A program made the translations under genes and the position numbers. A stretch of 64,000 bases of DNA from Rhizobium sp. R634 (lineage in GTDB: Bacteria > Pseudomonadota > Alphaproteobacteria > Rhizobiales > Rhizobiaceae). The stretch is from the NCBI RefSeq assembly GCF_002211305.1, contig NZ_LOKW01000002.1, forward strand, positions 1-64,000, read 5' to 3'. The notes under the pieces are model-generated. The model saw nothing but the letters and a program-made list of their open reading frames with translations. It was not told the DNA's origin and did not search any database. Positions 53,009 through 61,775 of the stretch are shown piece by piece (within the stretch, counting starts at the first letter, position 1; every line of letters begins with the position of its first letter).

Positions 53009-53435
53009 ATCTCCTCCCGCACGATTTCTGTCCTAGATCCCTTGCAGGGATGAAGGCTGCAATGACGCGCTTGCTGCCGGGATAATGACGGGCGTGACAC
53101 TTATGTCAATTGAAATGCACAAATGTCCTTGACTTTTCCTTAGCCGCGCGGCGATAGTCCTCGCGAGATGAAGTCGTTCTTGTCCGTCCGAGGAGGACAT
53201 AGTGCGGGCATGCCGAAAGTCACGACCGGCCCTTGAGCCGCAGGCGCCGCCGCTTGCGGTCGAACAGCCGTTGGCATGCGGCCGGAACAGGTCCACTGTC
53301 CCTCACGTTTATCAATCATCCGTGACGGATACGCGTATTTCCGTCCGCAGCATGCAAACCGTCTGTCCCTAGATCACCTCTTGCCGGGCGGAACTCGCGC
53401 CGGTCCGCAGCCCAATTCAACAAGGATTACCAACC
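53009..53435. promoter_or_regulatory. 427-base divergent regulatory region (SorC gene/tal)
   Basis: It contains a dyad TGACA-CTTA-TGTCA (53095-53108), whose minus strand reads TTGACA as a possible -35 for the SorC gene. On the plus strand TTGACT (53129-53134) and GATAGT (53153-53158) with an 18-base spacer could be a promoter toward tal. A 56-codon frame with a good ribosome site lies at 53202-53372. No tRNA or clear terminator is seen. Confidence 0.4.
53202..53372 (+). CDS. Possible 56-residue small protein upstream of tal
   Basis: AGGAGG is five bases before a GTG at 53202, followed by 56 sense codons and TAG. The translation is arginine- and proline-rich with three cysteines and no recognisable domain, and its codon pattern is not clearly coding. 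It may be chance or a leader for tal, whose start is 63 bases further on. Confidence 0.2.
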   Translation: MRACRKSRPALEPQAPPLAVEQPLACGRNRSTVPHVYQSSVTDTRISVRSMQTVCP

Positions 53436-54401
53436 ATGACATCCAAGCTCGACCAACTCCGCGAGATTACCACCGTCGTCGCCGATACCGGCGATATTCA
53501 GGCTGTCGCCCGCCTGAAGCCGGTCGACTGCACGACCAACCCGTCCATCGTTCTCAAGGCGCTCGGCACCGATATGTTTGCCGACGACATGAAGGAAGCG
53601 GTCGCCTGGGGCAAGAAGCTCGGCGGTGATGCGAATGTTGCCGCCGCAGCGGTTGCCGACCGCCTTGCCATCTCCGTTGGCGCCGCGCTGGTGAAGCTCG
53701 TTCCCGGCCGCGTTTCGACTGAGGTTGATGCCGACCTGTCCTTCGATACCGAAGCGTCGCTGAACAAGGCCCGCAGCATCATTGCCGCCTACAAGGAGCG
53801 CGGCATCGAGAAGGACCGCATTCTCATCAAGCTCGCTTCCACCTGGGAAGGCATCCGGGCAGCGGAAATCCTGCAAAAGGAAGGCATCGACTGCAATCTG
53901 ACGCTGCTCTTCTCCAAGGCACAGGCGATCGCTTGCGCCGACGCCAAGGTTTTCCTGATTTCGCCCTTCGTCGGCCGCATCCTCGACTGGTACAAGAAGT
54001 CGACCGGCAAGGATTTCACCGCCGAGGAAGATCCGGGCGTGCTGTCCGTTCGCGAGATCTACAACTACTACAAGGCGAACGACATCAAGACGGTCGTCAT
54101 GGGCGCATCCTTCCGCAACACCGGCGAAATCGAAGCGCTGGCCGGTTGCGATCGCCTGACCATTGCGCCGAACCTGCTCGACGAGCTTTCAAACGACCAG
54201 GGCAAGCTTGAGCGCAAGCTGTCGTCCGAGACGATCAAGCCTGTTTCGAAGATCGCCGTCGACGAGAAGACATTCCGCTGGATGATGAACGAAGACGCGA
54301 TGGCGACCGAAAAGCTCGCCGAAGGCATCCGCGCCTTTGCAAAGGACCTGGCGACGCTGCGCACCATGGTGCAGAAGGAATTGCAGCTCGCTGCCGCCTG
54401 A
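53436..54401 (+). CDS. tal: Transaldolase
   Basis: Pentose-phosphate-pathway enzyme of 321 residues, cytoplasmic, transferring dihydroxyacetone from sedoheptulose 7-phosphate to glyceraldehyde 3-phosphate. The class I Schiff-base lysine is K132 in [13 protein letters not shown], the same number as in E. coli TalB. The N-terminal [12 protein letters not shown] and [29 protein letters not shown] segments are typical. CAAGGATTACCAACC precedes the ATG. A strong terminator follows. Confidence 0.97.
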   Translation: MTSKLDQLREITTVVADTGDIQAVARLKPVDCTTNPSIVLKALGTDMFADDMKEAVAWGKKLGGDANVAAAAVADRLAISVGAALVKLVPGRVSTEVDADLSFDTEASLNKARSIIAAYKERGIEKDRILIKLASTWEGIRAAEILQKEGIDCNLTLLFSKAQAIACADAKVFLISPFVGRILDWYKKSTGKDFTAEEDPGVLSVREIYNYYKANDIKTVVMGASFRNTGEIEALAGCDRLTIAPNLLDELSNDQGKLERKLSSETIKPVSKIAVDEKTFRWMMNEDAMATEKLAEGIRAFAKDLATLRTMVQKELQLAAA

Positions 54402-54422
54402 TCGGGCACGGCAAAACGATCG

Positions 54423-54457
54423 AAGGCGCGGTGGCCCGCTGGCGACCGCGCCTTTTT
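54423..54457 (+). terminator. Rho-independent terminator of tal
   Basis: AAGGCGCGGT (54423-54432) and ACCGCGCCTT (54445-54454) form a perfect ten-base stem with a 12-base loop, followed directly by TTT (T-run to 54457), 22 bases after the tal stop. Confidence 0.9.
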
Positions 54458-54495
54458 CATGCTGTTATCAAGGACCTATGCGGCCGGAGGCGAAG

Positions 54496-55164
54496 ATGGA
54501 GGACGAGGAACGGACAAGGTCTCTGACGGCGCTTTCCTCTCGGCACGCAAGTTTCATCATCGCTTTCCTTGCCGGCCTGGCGGTCTTTCTGGCCGTGACA
54601 TCGCGGGAGGTCAGCGCCCGCAATGTGCTGTTCGGATGGAATGCCAGCGCCGGCGTCTTCATTGCGCTCAGCTGGCGCAAGATGCTGCGGGCGACGGTCG
54701 AAAGCATCCGCAAACGCGCCGAGGATCTCGATTTTTCCGACACGGTCCTGCTGGCGCTTTCGATCGGCGCGTCGCTCGCGAGTATCGCCGGCATCGGGCT
54801 TGAGCTTCATTCGATCAAGGAGGCGGCGCCTGACGTCGCGCTGGCGCGGGCGGGCGGCGCGGTGCTGACGATCCTGATCTCCTGGGTCTTTCTGCACACG
54901 CTTTTTACGATCCATTATGCCCACCATTTCTATGGCGGGGCGGACGAAGAAAGCGGCCTGAAATTCCCCGACGGCATCGACGAGCCCGGCTACTGGGATT
55001 TTCTCTATTTCTCCTTCACCATCGGCGTTGCCGCGCAGACGGCGGATGTCGCGGTCAGCTCGACCAGCATGCGCAAGCTGACGCTGCTGCATGCCGTGCT
55101 GTCGTTTTTGTTCAACACGACGATCCTGGCGCTTGCGATCAATGTCGGGGCGAGCCTGCTATAG
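54496..55164 (+). CDS. DUF1345 membrane protein
   Basis: Integral membrane protein of 222 residues with four or more hydrophobic segments and the DUF1345 pattern (FTIHYAHHFYGG, WDFLYFSFTIGVAAQTADV, LLHAVLSFLFNTTILALAINV). Function unknown. ATG 54496 is chosen because GGAGG lies five bases upstream; the same frame has an earlier ATG at 54478. Confidence 0.82.
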   Translation: MEDEERTRSLTALSSRHASFIIAFLAGLAVFLAVTSREVSARNVLFGWNASAGVFIALSWRKMLRATVESIRKRAEDLDFSDTVLLALSIGASLASIAGIGLELHSIKEAAPDVALARAGGAVLTILISWVFLHTLFTIHYAHHFYGGADEESGLKFPDGIDEPGYWDFLYFSFTIGVAAQTADVAVSSTSMRKLTLLHAVLSFLFNTTILALAINVGASLL

Positions 55165-55208
55165 TGCGAGCCGTCGCGGGCGCGAACTCTCGGACAGGAT
55201 CTGAATGA

Positions 55209-55227
55209 AGCGGGCGGCCCGCCCGCT
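55209..55227 (+). other. Hairpin upstream of DoxX gene
   Basis: AGCGGGC (55209-55215) and GCCCGCT (55221-55227) pair around five bases, ten bases before the ribosome site of the DoxX gene. No T-run. It could affect its translation or be the 3' end of the DUF1345 transcript. Confidence 0.35.
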
Positions 55228-55246
55228 CTGCAAATCGGAGGGTATG

Positions 55247-55690
55247 ATGGAAAGCGCCTCAAGCCGGCCGGGCCTGGCCGATTTCATTCTTCTCCTCGGC
55301 AGGCTTCTCTTGTCCCTGATTTTCCTGCATGAGGGATTGTCACTGGCGGCAAATCTCACCGCGACCATCGAGATATTCGAGAAACTGGGCCTGTCGGCGC
55401 CGATTGCTTTTGCCACGATCGCGCTTCAGATAAGCGCCGGCCTTTCCGTCGCCGCAGGCTTCCTCAGCCGGCTCGGGGCATTGGCGCTGGCCCTCTTCTG
55501 CCTGGCGACGGCGTTTCTCTTCCATACCAATTTTGCGAGCCAGAACGAGCTGCTGCACTTCGAAAAAGACCTGGCGATTGCCGGCGGCATGTTCGCTCTT
55601 GCGGCTGTCGGCGCGGGATCGATCTCGGTCGACCATGTGCTGAAAAAGCGCGTGGGCAACATGCATCCTTTGCTCAGGGCAATCCTGTAG
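55247..55690 (+). CDS. DoxX-family membrane protein
   Basis: Membrane protein of 147 residues, four hydrophobic segments (FILLLGRLLLSLIFLHEGLS, FATIALQISAGLSVAAGF, LALALFCLATAFLFH, GGMFALAAVG). GGAGGG (55237-55242) supports ATG 55247 or, less well, 55244. Similar to the DoxX protein at 19456-19851 in layout but not closely in sequence. No partner gene is evident. Confidence 0.8.
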   Translation: MESASSRPGLADFILLLGRLLLSLIFLHEGLSLAANLTATIEIFEKLGLSAPIAFATIALQISAGLSVAAGFLSRLGALALALFCLATAFLFHTNFASQNELLHFEKDLAIAGGMFALAAVGAGSISVDHVLKKRVGNMHPLLRAIL

Positions 55691-55697
55691 CCGATTT

Positions 55698-55719
55698 GCT
55701 CACCGCAATGCGGGTGAGC
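55698..55719. terminator. Hairpin between convergent DoxX and DUF1328 genes
   Basis: GCTCACC (55698-55704) and GGTGAGC (55713-55719) form a seven-base stem eight bases after the DoxX stop. No T-run on either strand. Confidence 0.4.
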
Positions 55720-55807
55720 GTGGAGGAGGTCATTGACGGCACATCCGGCCAGCCGGGCGATCACCGCGATGATCGCGTTCCCGGCAACGGCCTATAGTTG
55801 GCATCAC

Positions 55808-55981
55808 TTACAGGACTGCCTTGCCCGCCATCAGCGCAAGGACGAGGAAGATCAGGAAGATCACCAGCGCGATGCCGAACAGAACGCGCGCGATCGTCGC
55901 GGTGGCGGCGGATACGCCGGAGAAGCCGAAGAAGCCGGCGATGATCGAAATGACGAAAAATATCAGAGCCCATTTCAGCAT
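55808..55981 (-). CDS. DUF1328 small membrane protein
   Basis: A 57-residue protein reading [20 protein letters not shown] at its start and ending MAGKAVL, with two membrane helices joined by [15 protein letters not shown]. This matches the DUF1328/YtjA small hydrophobic family, whose role is unknown. AAAGGA is about seven bases before the ATG. It lies downstream of the LuxR-type gene on the same strand with a 90-base gap. Confidence 0.87.
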   Translation of the reverse strand: MLKWALIFFVISIIAGFFGFSGVSAATATIARVLFGIALVIFLIFLVLALMAGKAVL

Positions 55982-56071
55982 GGCAGCATCCTTTTACGTT
56001 TGCCTGAGAAGACGCGGCAGCGGGGAAATTGTTCCCGCATCGTTGAAGGATGCTTCGTTAAACGGAAGGCT

Positions 56072-57178
56072 CTAGATTTTCACGGCGGAGAGAAGCGAGA
56101 TCAACTGCGACTGCCGCTGCGTCCCGGTCTTGGCAAGCAGCTTCTTAACGTAGCCGCGCGCCGTTTCATAGCTGAGGCCGCAAATCTCGGCGATCTGGCG
56201 CGGCGAGGAGCCCTCCATCAGCAGACGGGCGACGGTCGCCTCTTGCGGCGTCAGGGCGAAGAGCCGCCGCAGGAGATCGCCGTCCGTTCTTGCGCGTTCG
56301 GAAAGGTCGGTAATGATGGCGACGGCGCGCGAATGGGCGAAGATATCGGCGGGCAGGCCCCTGAGGGCCTGGGCGCGAATGATGAGCGGGGCCTTGCCGG
56401 CGCGGGAGAAAAGCACCGGCGTCGACACGGTAGGGCTGAGGAACGGATCTCCCGCAAGAACCGCCTTCAAGTGCCGCCGCAGCAGGCCGGTCTCTTCCTG
56501 GCTGGCGGAAACCAGTTCACGGTCGACGATGCGGATGTCGCCGTTGAGCAGCCTTTCGGCCCGATTATTCAGATGGCTGACATGGCCGGTGCGGTCGAAG
56601 AAGACGGCGGCGGTGCCGCTGAGCTCGAAAGCCTCGCTCATGCCGTCGATCTTTGCCGCCTGCAGCGAACGGATGATTTCGGCCGAGGCGGTCAGCTTCG
56701 ATTGCATGGAGAGCAAGATGCGTTCCTCCTCCCGATCGAAGGGTGGATCGTCGATGCGGCGCTGCAAGTTGAGGGTGAGCAGCGTATCGCCTGAGGTAAA
56801 AGCAATCATGGCGGAATACCGCAGGCCGAAGCGGGCAAGGAACTCGGTGTAGAATTCGTGCCGACGGAACTCTTCTTCCGAGGCAATGTCGTGCTCGATG
56901 ATGATGCCTTTGGCGAGTGCGACCGGAAGCCCGCGCTCGCGGAAATCCCGCTTGTACCAGCCTTCGGCGAAATAGACGTCGAAGGCTTCGAGCAGATTGG
57001 GCGTCGTCAGGAAGCCCGGAGAAAACTTGCCGACGGCCGGCAAAATATGGGCACCTGCGGAGCCGGTCGCCCGGGAGATCGCTTCCAGCGTACCGGTCCA
57101 TTTTTCCGGGACGAGGGCGGATTCCAGCAATCCGTCCATGGCCTTTTCAAGCTCGGAGATATCGATGCGAGTCGCCAT
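56072..57178 (-). CDS. LuxR-type transcriptional regulator
   Basis: Regulator of 368 residues. The C-terminal GerE/LuxR helix-turn-helix is LTPQEATVARLLMEGSSPRQIAEICGLSYETARGYVKKLL. A PAS-like segment (TAAVFFDRTGHVSHLNNRAERLL) precedes it, and the N-terminal 170 residues are a sensor-like region. It lacks the autoinducer-binding pattern of TraI/TraR systems and no luxI gene is nearby. Target genes are not evident. Confidence 0.88.
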   Translation of the reverse strand: MATRIDISELEKAMDGLLESALVPEKWTGTLEAISRATGSAGAHILPAVGKFSPGFLTTPNLLEAFDVYFAEGWYKRDFRERGLPVALAKGIIIEHDIASEEEFRRHEFYTEFLARFGLRYSAMIAFTSGDTLLTLNLQRRIDDPPFDREEERILLSMQSKLTASAEIIRSLQAAKIDGMSEAFELSGTAAVFFDRTGHVSHLNNRAERLLNGDIRIVDRELVSASQEETGLLRRHLKAVLAGDPFLSPTVSTPVLFSRAGKAPLIIRAQALRGLPADIFAHSRAVAIITDLSERARTDGDLLRRLFALTPQEATVARLLMEGSSPRQIAEICGLSYETARGYVKKLLAKTGTQRQSQLISLLSAVKI

Positions 57179-57243
57179 GAAGATGCTGCCTCATCGAATC
57201 TGTTGCGGGGCCTGTCCTCGAACCTACCGTCACGATCTAAGCG

Positions 57244-57270
57244 TATTGTCATAACAACGATAGGACAATA
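57244..57270. promoter_or_regulatory. Dyad upstream of LuxR-type gene
   Basis: TATTGTC (57244-57250) and GACAATA (57264-57270) are perfect complements separated by 13 bases, 66 bases before the gene's start. Candidate binding site for this or another regulator. Confidence 0.45.
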
Positions 57271-57310
57271 ACAGGCGATGTTTGTCGGCTTATTGTTCCT
57301 CTGCGATAAA

Positions 57311-57335
57311 GTTCGCCTGCTTGCTTCAGGCGAAC
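57311..57335 (-). terminator. Terminator after patD (possibly bidirectional)
   Basis: GTTCGCCTG (57311-57319) pairs perfectly with CAGGCGAAC (57327-57335) around seven bases. On the minus strand TTTATC follows; on the plus strand CCTTTTATT follows. It lies 34 bases past the patD stop. Confidence 0.8.
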
Positions 57336-57368
57336 CTTTTATTCATGCGATATATTACCTTCCGCCGC

Positions 57369-58796
57369 TCAACCGTGATTGATCATCACGTGGCGAACGG
57401 CGGTATAATCCTCCAGCGCATAAACCGACATGTCCTTGCCGTAGCCCGATTGCTTGAGGCCGCCATGCGGCATCTCGTTGACCAGCATGAAATGGGTGTT
57501 GATCCAGGTGCAGCCATATTGCAGGCGGGCGGCCGTCTTCATGCCGCGGCCGATATCCTTGGTCCAGACGGAGGAGGCGAGGCCATAATCGCTGTCGTTC
57601 GCCCAGGCGATGGCGTCATCGGCTTGGGAAAAGCGGGTAACAGAGACAACCGGGCCGAAGACTTCGCGGCGGACGATCTCGTCGTCCTGCAGGGCGCCTG
57701 CTATGACGGTCGGGGTGAAGAAGAAGCCCTTGTCGCCGGAGACCGCGCCGCCGGTGGTGATCTCCATGTGCTTGTGCTCGGAGGCGCGGGCGACGAAGCT
57801 TTCGACGCGGTCGCGCTGACGCCTGGAGATCAGCGGGCCGATCTCGTTTTCGGTATCGTCGGCCTGGTTGAAGCGGATGCTGGAGACGGCGGAGGAGAGA
57901 TCGGCGACGAAATTCTCGTAGACCCTGGCATCGGCATAGATGCGGCAGGCGGCGGTGCAGTCCTGGCCGGCATTGTAATAGCCGAAGGTGCGGATGCCCG
58001 AAACGACGGCGTCGATATCGGCATCGTCGAAGACGATGACTGGGGCCTTGCCGCCAAGTTCGAGATGGGTGCGCTTGACCGTCTTGGCGGCGGCCTGCAG
58101 CACTTTCTTGCCGGTGGCGATATCGCCGGTGATCGAGATCATGCCGATCTTGGGGTGGTTGATGAGCGCGTTGCCGACGCTTTCGCCGCGGCCGAGAATG
58201 ACGTTGACGACGCCTTCGGGGAGAATATCGGAAAGCAGCTTCGCCATCTTCAGCGCCGTCAGCGGCGTCTGTTCCGAAGGCTTGAAGACGACGGTATTGC
58301 CGCCGGCGATCGCCGGCGCCAGCTTCCAGGCCATCATCATCAGCGGATAATTCCACGGCGCGATCGAGCCGACGACGCCGATCGGGTCGCGGCGGATCAT
58401 CGAGGTGTGGCCGGGCAGATATTCGCCGGCGGCCGGTGCGTGGAGGTTGCGCACGGCGCCGGCAAAGAAGCGATAACAATCGACGATCGCCGGAATCTCG
58501 TCGTTCAGCACTGAATTGATCGGCTTGCCGCAGTTCAGCGCCTCCAGCGTGGCGAAGCCCGCGGCATCCTTCTCGATGGCGTCGGCGATCTTCAGCAGGT
58601 AGCCGGAACGCTCGGAAGGCGTCGTCTGCGACCAGCTCGTGAAGGCCTTTTCCGCGGCGTCGACGGCGGCATCGATCTGCGACAGCGAAGCTTCAGGAAG
58701 GTCGATCACCGTCTCGCCGGTCTTCGGGTTCAGGATGTGCTCGTCCGTCTCCGTGCCCTTTTCGAAGCGGGAACCGATCAGCATTTGGGTGTCCAT
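57369..58796 (-). CDS. patD: Gamma-aminobutyraldehyde dehydrogenase
   Basis: NAD-dependent aldehyde dehydrogenase of 475 residues, converting 4-aminobutanal (from putrescine) to GABA. It tracks E. coli PatD/YdcW along its length: [43 protein letters not shown], catalytic glutamate in HLELGGKAP, catalytic cysteine in [13 protein letters not shown], and [12 protein letters not shown]. The start at 58796 has AGGGAGA six bases upstream. It follows a ydcSTUV-type importer, the same order as in E. coli. Confidence 0.94.
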   Translation of the reverse strand: MDTQMLIGSRFEKGTETDEHILNPKTGETVIDLPEASLSQIDAAVDAAEKAFTSWSQTTPSERSGYLLKIADAIEKDAAGFATLEALNCGKPINSVLNDEIPAIVDCYRFFAGAVRNLHAPAAGEYLPGHTSMIRRDPIGVVGSIAPWNYPLMMMAWKLAPAIAGGNTVVFKPSEQTPLTALKMAKLLSDILPEGVVNVILGRGESVGNALINHPKIGMISITGDIATGKKVLQAAAKTVKRTHLELGGKAPVIVFDDADIDAVVSGIRTFGYYNAGQDCTAACRIYADARVYENFVADLSSAVSSIRFNQADDTENEIGPLISRRQRDRVESFVARASEHKHMEITTGGAVSGDKGFFFTPTVIAGALQDDEIVRREVFGPVVSVTRFSQADDAIAWANDSDYGLASSVWTKDIGRGMKTAARLQYGCTWINTHFMLVNEMPHGGLKQSGYGKDMSVYALEDYTAVRHVMINHG

Positions 58797-58809
58797 GACG
58801 TTCTCCCTG

Positions 58810-59622
58810 TCATTTGCCGGCGCCGGCGATCTGGTCGCCGTCGCGGGTGAGATAATGGGCTGCCAGGATCGGCAGGAAGGTGACGAGCACCACGACCATG
58901 GCGACCACATTGGTTACGGGGCGCTGGCGCGGGCGGATGAGTTCTTCGAGCATCCAGATCGGCAGGGTCGATTGCTGCCCGCCGGTGAAGGTGGTGACGA
59001 TGACCTCATCGAAGGAAAGCGCGAAAGCGAGCATGCCGCCAGCAAGAAGGGCGGTGCCGATATTCGGCAGGATGACATGCCGGAATGTCTGGAAGCCGTC
59101 GGCGCCGAGATCCATCGAGGCCTCGATCAGCGAGCCGGAGGTACGGCGGAAGCGGGCGACGGCATTGTTATAGACGACGACCACGCAGAAGGTGGCGTGG
59201 CCGAGCACGATGGTCCAGACCGAAAACGGAATGTCGAAAAGGCTGAAGGCGGAGCGCAGCGCAATGCCGGTGATGATGCCGGGAAGCGCGATCGGCAGGA
59301 TGACCAGCAGCGAGATCGCCTCGCGGCCGAAGAACTTCGTCTGGCTGACGGCCGCCGCGCAGAGCGTGCCGAGCACCAGCGCGATCGCCGTGGCGATGAC
59401 GGCGACCTGCAGCGAAAGGCCGAGCGCCGACCAGACATCCGGCCGGTTCCAGGCAACGGCAAACCATTGCGTCGTCAGCCCGGGCGGCGGCCATTGGTAG
59501 CTCTTTTCCTCCGTCGTGAAGGCATAGATGAAGATCAGCAGGATCGGCAGATGCAGGAAGAGCAGCCCGGCTGCAGCGGCTATCTTCAGGGGCACGGGCG
59601 ATGTCTTCAGGTCAGAGCGCAT
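58810..59622 (-). CDS. ydcV: Polyamine-type ABC transporter permease
   Basis: Inner-membrane permease of 270 residues of the PotC/YdcV type, with [16 protein letters not shown], a conserved loop [22 protein letters not shown] and [15 protein letters not shown]. The ATG at 59622 has AGGGGG five bases upstream and overlaps the preceding permease gene by 11 bases. The open frame before it is only an overlap with ydcU. patD starts 14 bases downstream. Confidence 0.92.
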   Translation of the reverse strand: MRSDLKTSPVPLKIAAAAGLLFLHLPILLIFIYAFTTEEKSYQWPPPGLTTQWFAVAWNRPDVWSALGLSLQVAVIATAIALVLGTLCAAAVSQTKFFGREAISLLVILPIALPGIITGIALRSAFSLFDIPFSVWTIVLGHATFCVVVVYNNAVARFRRTSGSLIEASMDLGADGFQTFRHVILPNIGTALLAGGMLAFALSFDEVIVTTFTGGQQSTLPIWMLEELIRPRQRPVTNVVAMVVVLVTFLPILAAHYLTRDGDQIAGAGK

Positions 59623-60574
59623 CGAAGGCCCCCTGTTTCTTGGCGAGCCACAGATAGAGCGCCATGATGACGATCGGCACGACGGAGAAGGCGGCCGCCA
59701 GGGGCACGTTGCCGGCCGTTCCCTGCTGGGCATAGACGGCTTGGCCGATGAACAGCCTGGAGGAGCCGATGATCTGCGGGATGATGTAATCGCCCAATGT
59801 CAGCGAGAAGGTGAAGATCGAACCGGCCACGATGCCGGGGAGCGCCAGCGGCAGCAGCACGGTGCGGAAGGTCTGGCCCGGGTTGGCGCCGAGATCCGCC
59901 GAGGCCTCGATCAGGTTGCCGGGCACGCGCTCGAGTGCCGCCTGCGTCGGCAGGATCATGTAGGGCAGCCAGATATAGACGAAGACGATGAAGGTGCCGA
60001 GATAGCTCACCGAGAGCGAATTGCCGCCGACCACGGGCAGGTTCAGGATGCCGTCGAGCAGCCATGAGAGGGAGAGTTTCTCGAAGATCCAGGTGAGGAT
60101 GCCTTCCTTGGCGAGGATCAGCTTCCAGGCGTAGACTTTGACGAGGTAACTCGACCAGAGCGGCAGCATGACGCCGAGATAGAAGAGCGCCTTCCATTTG
60201 CCCTGCGCGTAACGCGCCGCGTAATAGGCGATCGGAAAGCCGATCAGCGCTGAAGCGAGGGTGACGAGAGCGGCCATCATGACGGTGCGGATGATGATGT
60301 CGAAATTCGTCGGGCTCAGCAGCTGGGCATAGGTCGAGAGGGTGAATTCGTAATTCACCAGGCCGGAGAAATCGTCGATCGAAAAGAAACTCTGCAGAAG
60401 GAGTGCGATCAGCGAACCGATATAGATGATGCCGAGCCAGAGCAGCGGCGGCGTCAGCATCAGGAAGAGCAAGAGTTTCGGGTGCCGCCAGAAGACATCC
60501 GACAGCCGGCCGAAGAACCCGCCGCGGCGCGGAAGGATCGATGTCTTGCCGGCTGACAGTGTGAGCGTCGTCAT
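59612..60574 (-). CDS. ydcU: Polyamine-type ABC transporter permease
   Basis: Inner-membrane permease of 320 residues of the PotB/YdcU type. Six or so membrane helices begin with [22 protein letters not shown], with the loop [25 protein letters not shown]. It overlaps the ATPase gene by four bases (ATGA), so the operon is translationally coupled. Confidence 0.92.
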   Translation of the reverse strand: MTTLTLSAGKTSILPRRGGFFGRLSDVFWRHPKLLLFLMLTPPLLWLGIIYIGSLIALLLQSFFSIDDFSGLVNYEFTLSTYAQLLSPTNFDIIIRTVMMAALVTLASALIGFPIAYYAARYAQGKWKALFYLGVMLPLWSSYLVKVYAWKLILAKEGILTWIFEKLSLSWLLDGILNLPVVGGNSLSVSYLGTFIVFVYIWLPYMILPTQAALERVPGNLIEASADLGANPGQTFRTVLLPLALPGIVAGSIFTFSLTLGDYIIPQIIGSSRLFIGQAVYAQQGTAGNVPLAAAFSVVPIVIMALYLWLAKKQGAFDAL

Positions 60575-61557
60575 GCCGCGTCGTCCATATAGTGGATATC
60601 GGTGGGCTGCCAGGCAAGCCGGATGCCGGCGCCGACGTCAGGCACGGCTGCGCCCGCCGGCAGCATGACATGCAGCCGGCTGCCCTTAAGATCGACGCTG
60701 AGGCGCGTCGCCGCGCCGAGGAAGCTCGCATTTTCGACTTTCGCCTCGATGCCGTCGCTTGCCAGCCGGATCGCTTCGGGACGCAGGCTCGCCCAGCGTT
60801 TCTCGCCGCCGAGCGAAGCCATCAGATCCGGCGCGATGACGTTCGACGAGCCGACGAAATCGGCGACGAAGCGGGTCTTCGGGCAGCGGTAGATGTCCTG
60901 CGGCGTGCCGTGCTGGACGATGTTGCCATTGTTGAAGACGGCGACCCGATCGGCCATGGACAGTGCCTCGCCCTGATCATGGGTGACGAAAACGAAGGTA
61001 ATGCCGAGCGCCCGCTGCAGGCTCTTCAGCTCTTCCTGCATCTGCTCGCGCAGCTTCAGGTCCAGAGCGCCGAGCGGCTCGTCGAGCAGCAGCACTTTCG
61101 GCTTGTTGACGAGCGCGCGGGCCAGCGCCACGCGCTGCCGCTGGCCGCCGGACAATTGACCGGGCCGGCGGGCGCCGTAACCGGGCAGTTTGACGAGCTC
61201 CAGGGCATCGTTCGCGGCCTTGATCCGATCCGCCTTGCCGACGCCCCTGACCATCAGCCCGTAGGCGACATTGTCGAGGATGTTCAAATGCGGGAAGAGC
61301 GCATAGTCCTGGAACACGGTGTTGACGTTGCGCCGATAGGGCGGGACGCCATCGGCCGTCTCGCCGAAAATCTGGATATGGCCGGCGGTCGGCTGCTCGA
61401 AGCCGGCGATCAGTCTCAGGCATGTCGTCTTGCCGGAGCCGGAAGGGCCGAGCATGGCGAAGAATTCGCCTGGCGCGATTTCGAGATCGACGCCGTCGAC
61501 GGCGCGAACCTGGCCGAAATGGCGCGATACCTGCTGGAAACGGACGGCTGACGTCAT
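60571..61557 (-). CDS. ydcT: Polyamine-type ABC transporter ATPase
   Basis: PotA-like ATPase of 328 residues: [41 protein letters not shown] and FVTHDQGEALSM, then a TOBE-type C-terminal domain with LRPEAIRL. It energises YdcUV. It is separated from the binding-protein gene by 218 bases that contain a large inverted repeat. Confidence 0.93.
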   Translation of the reverse strand: MTSAVRFQQVSRHFGQVRAVDGVDLEIAPGEFFAMLGPSGSGKTTCLRLIAGFEQPTAGHIQIFGETADGVPPYRRNVNTVFQDYALFPHLNILDNVAYGLMVRGVGKADRIKAANDALELVKLPGYGARRPGQLSGGQRQRVALARALVNKPKVLLLDEPLGALDLKLREQMQEELKSLQRALGITFVFVTHDQGEALSMADRVAVFNNGNIVQHGTPQDIYRCPKTRFVADFVGSSNVIAPDLMASLGGEKRWASLRPEAIRLASDGIEAKVENASFLGAATRLSVDLKGSRLHVMLPAGAAVPDVGAGIRLAWQPTDIHYMDDAA

Positions 61558-61625
61558 TGGAGCGCTCCGGGACTTGCAATGCTTAGAGATGGCTTCGGTC
61601 TTCGCTGATGAAGACCCCGCCCCAA

Positions 61626-61739
61626 ACCCCTCCCCACAAGGGGGAGGGGCTTAACGTGCCGCACCCTCGCGAAGAATTCGGCGTTCAGAGAGGAGTGAGG
61701 CGGTGCCACCTATAGCCCCTCCCCCTTGTGGGGAGGGGT
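61626..61739. repeat. Perfect 26-base inverted repeat between ydcS and ydcT
   Basis: The segment at 61626-61651 is the exact reverse complement of 61714-61739 (each contains CCCCTCCCC/GGGGAGGGG and CACAAG/CTTGTG) with 62 bases between. Flanking CCCCAA/TTGGGG nearly extends it. Each arm is itself partly palindromic. This resembles repeats scattered in rhizobial intergenic regions and would fold strongly in the transcript after the binding-protein gene. Confidence 0.8.
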
Positions 61740-61775
61740 TGGGGAGGGGATTTTTACCCTACGAAGCGAGGCGGC

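Noticed and set aside
53171..53238. 22-codon frame starting MKSFLSVRGG upstream of tal
   Set aside because: No ribosome site, short, and it overlaps the better-supported small frame at 53202-53372.
56072..57178. Quorum-sensing LuxR/TraR-type receptor
   Set aside because: It has the LuxR helix-turn-helix but not the acyl-homoserine-lactone-binding pattern, and no luxI-type gene is near.
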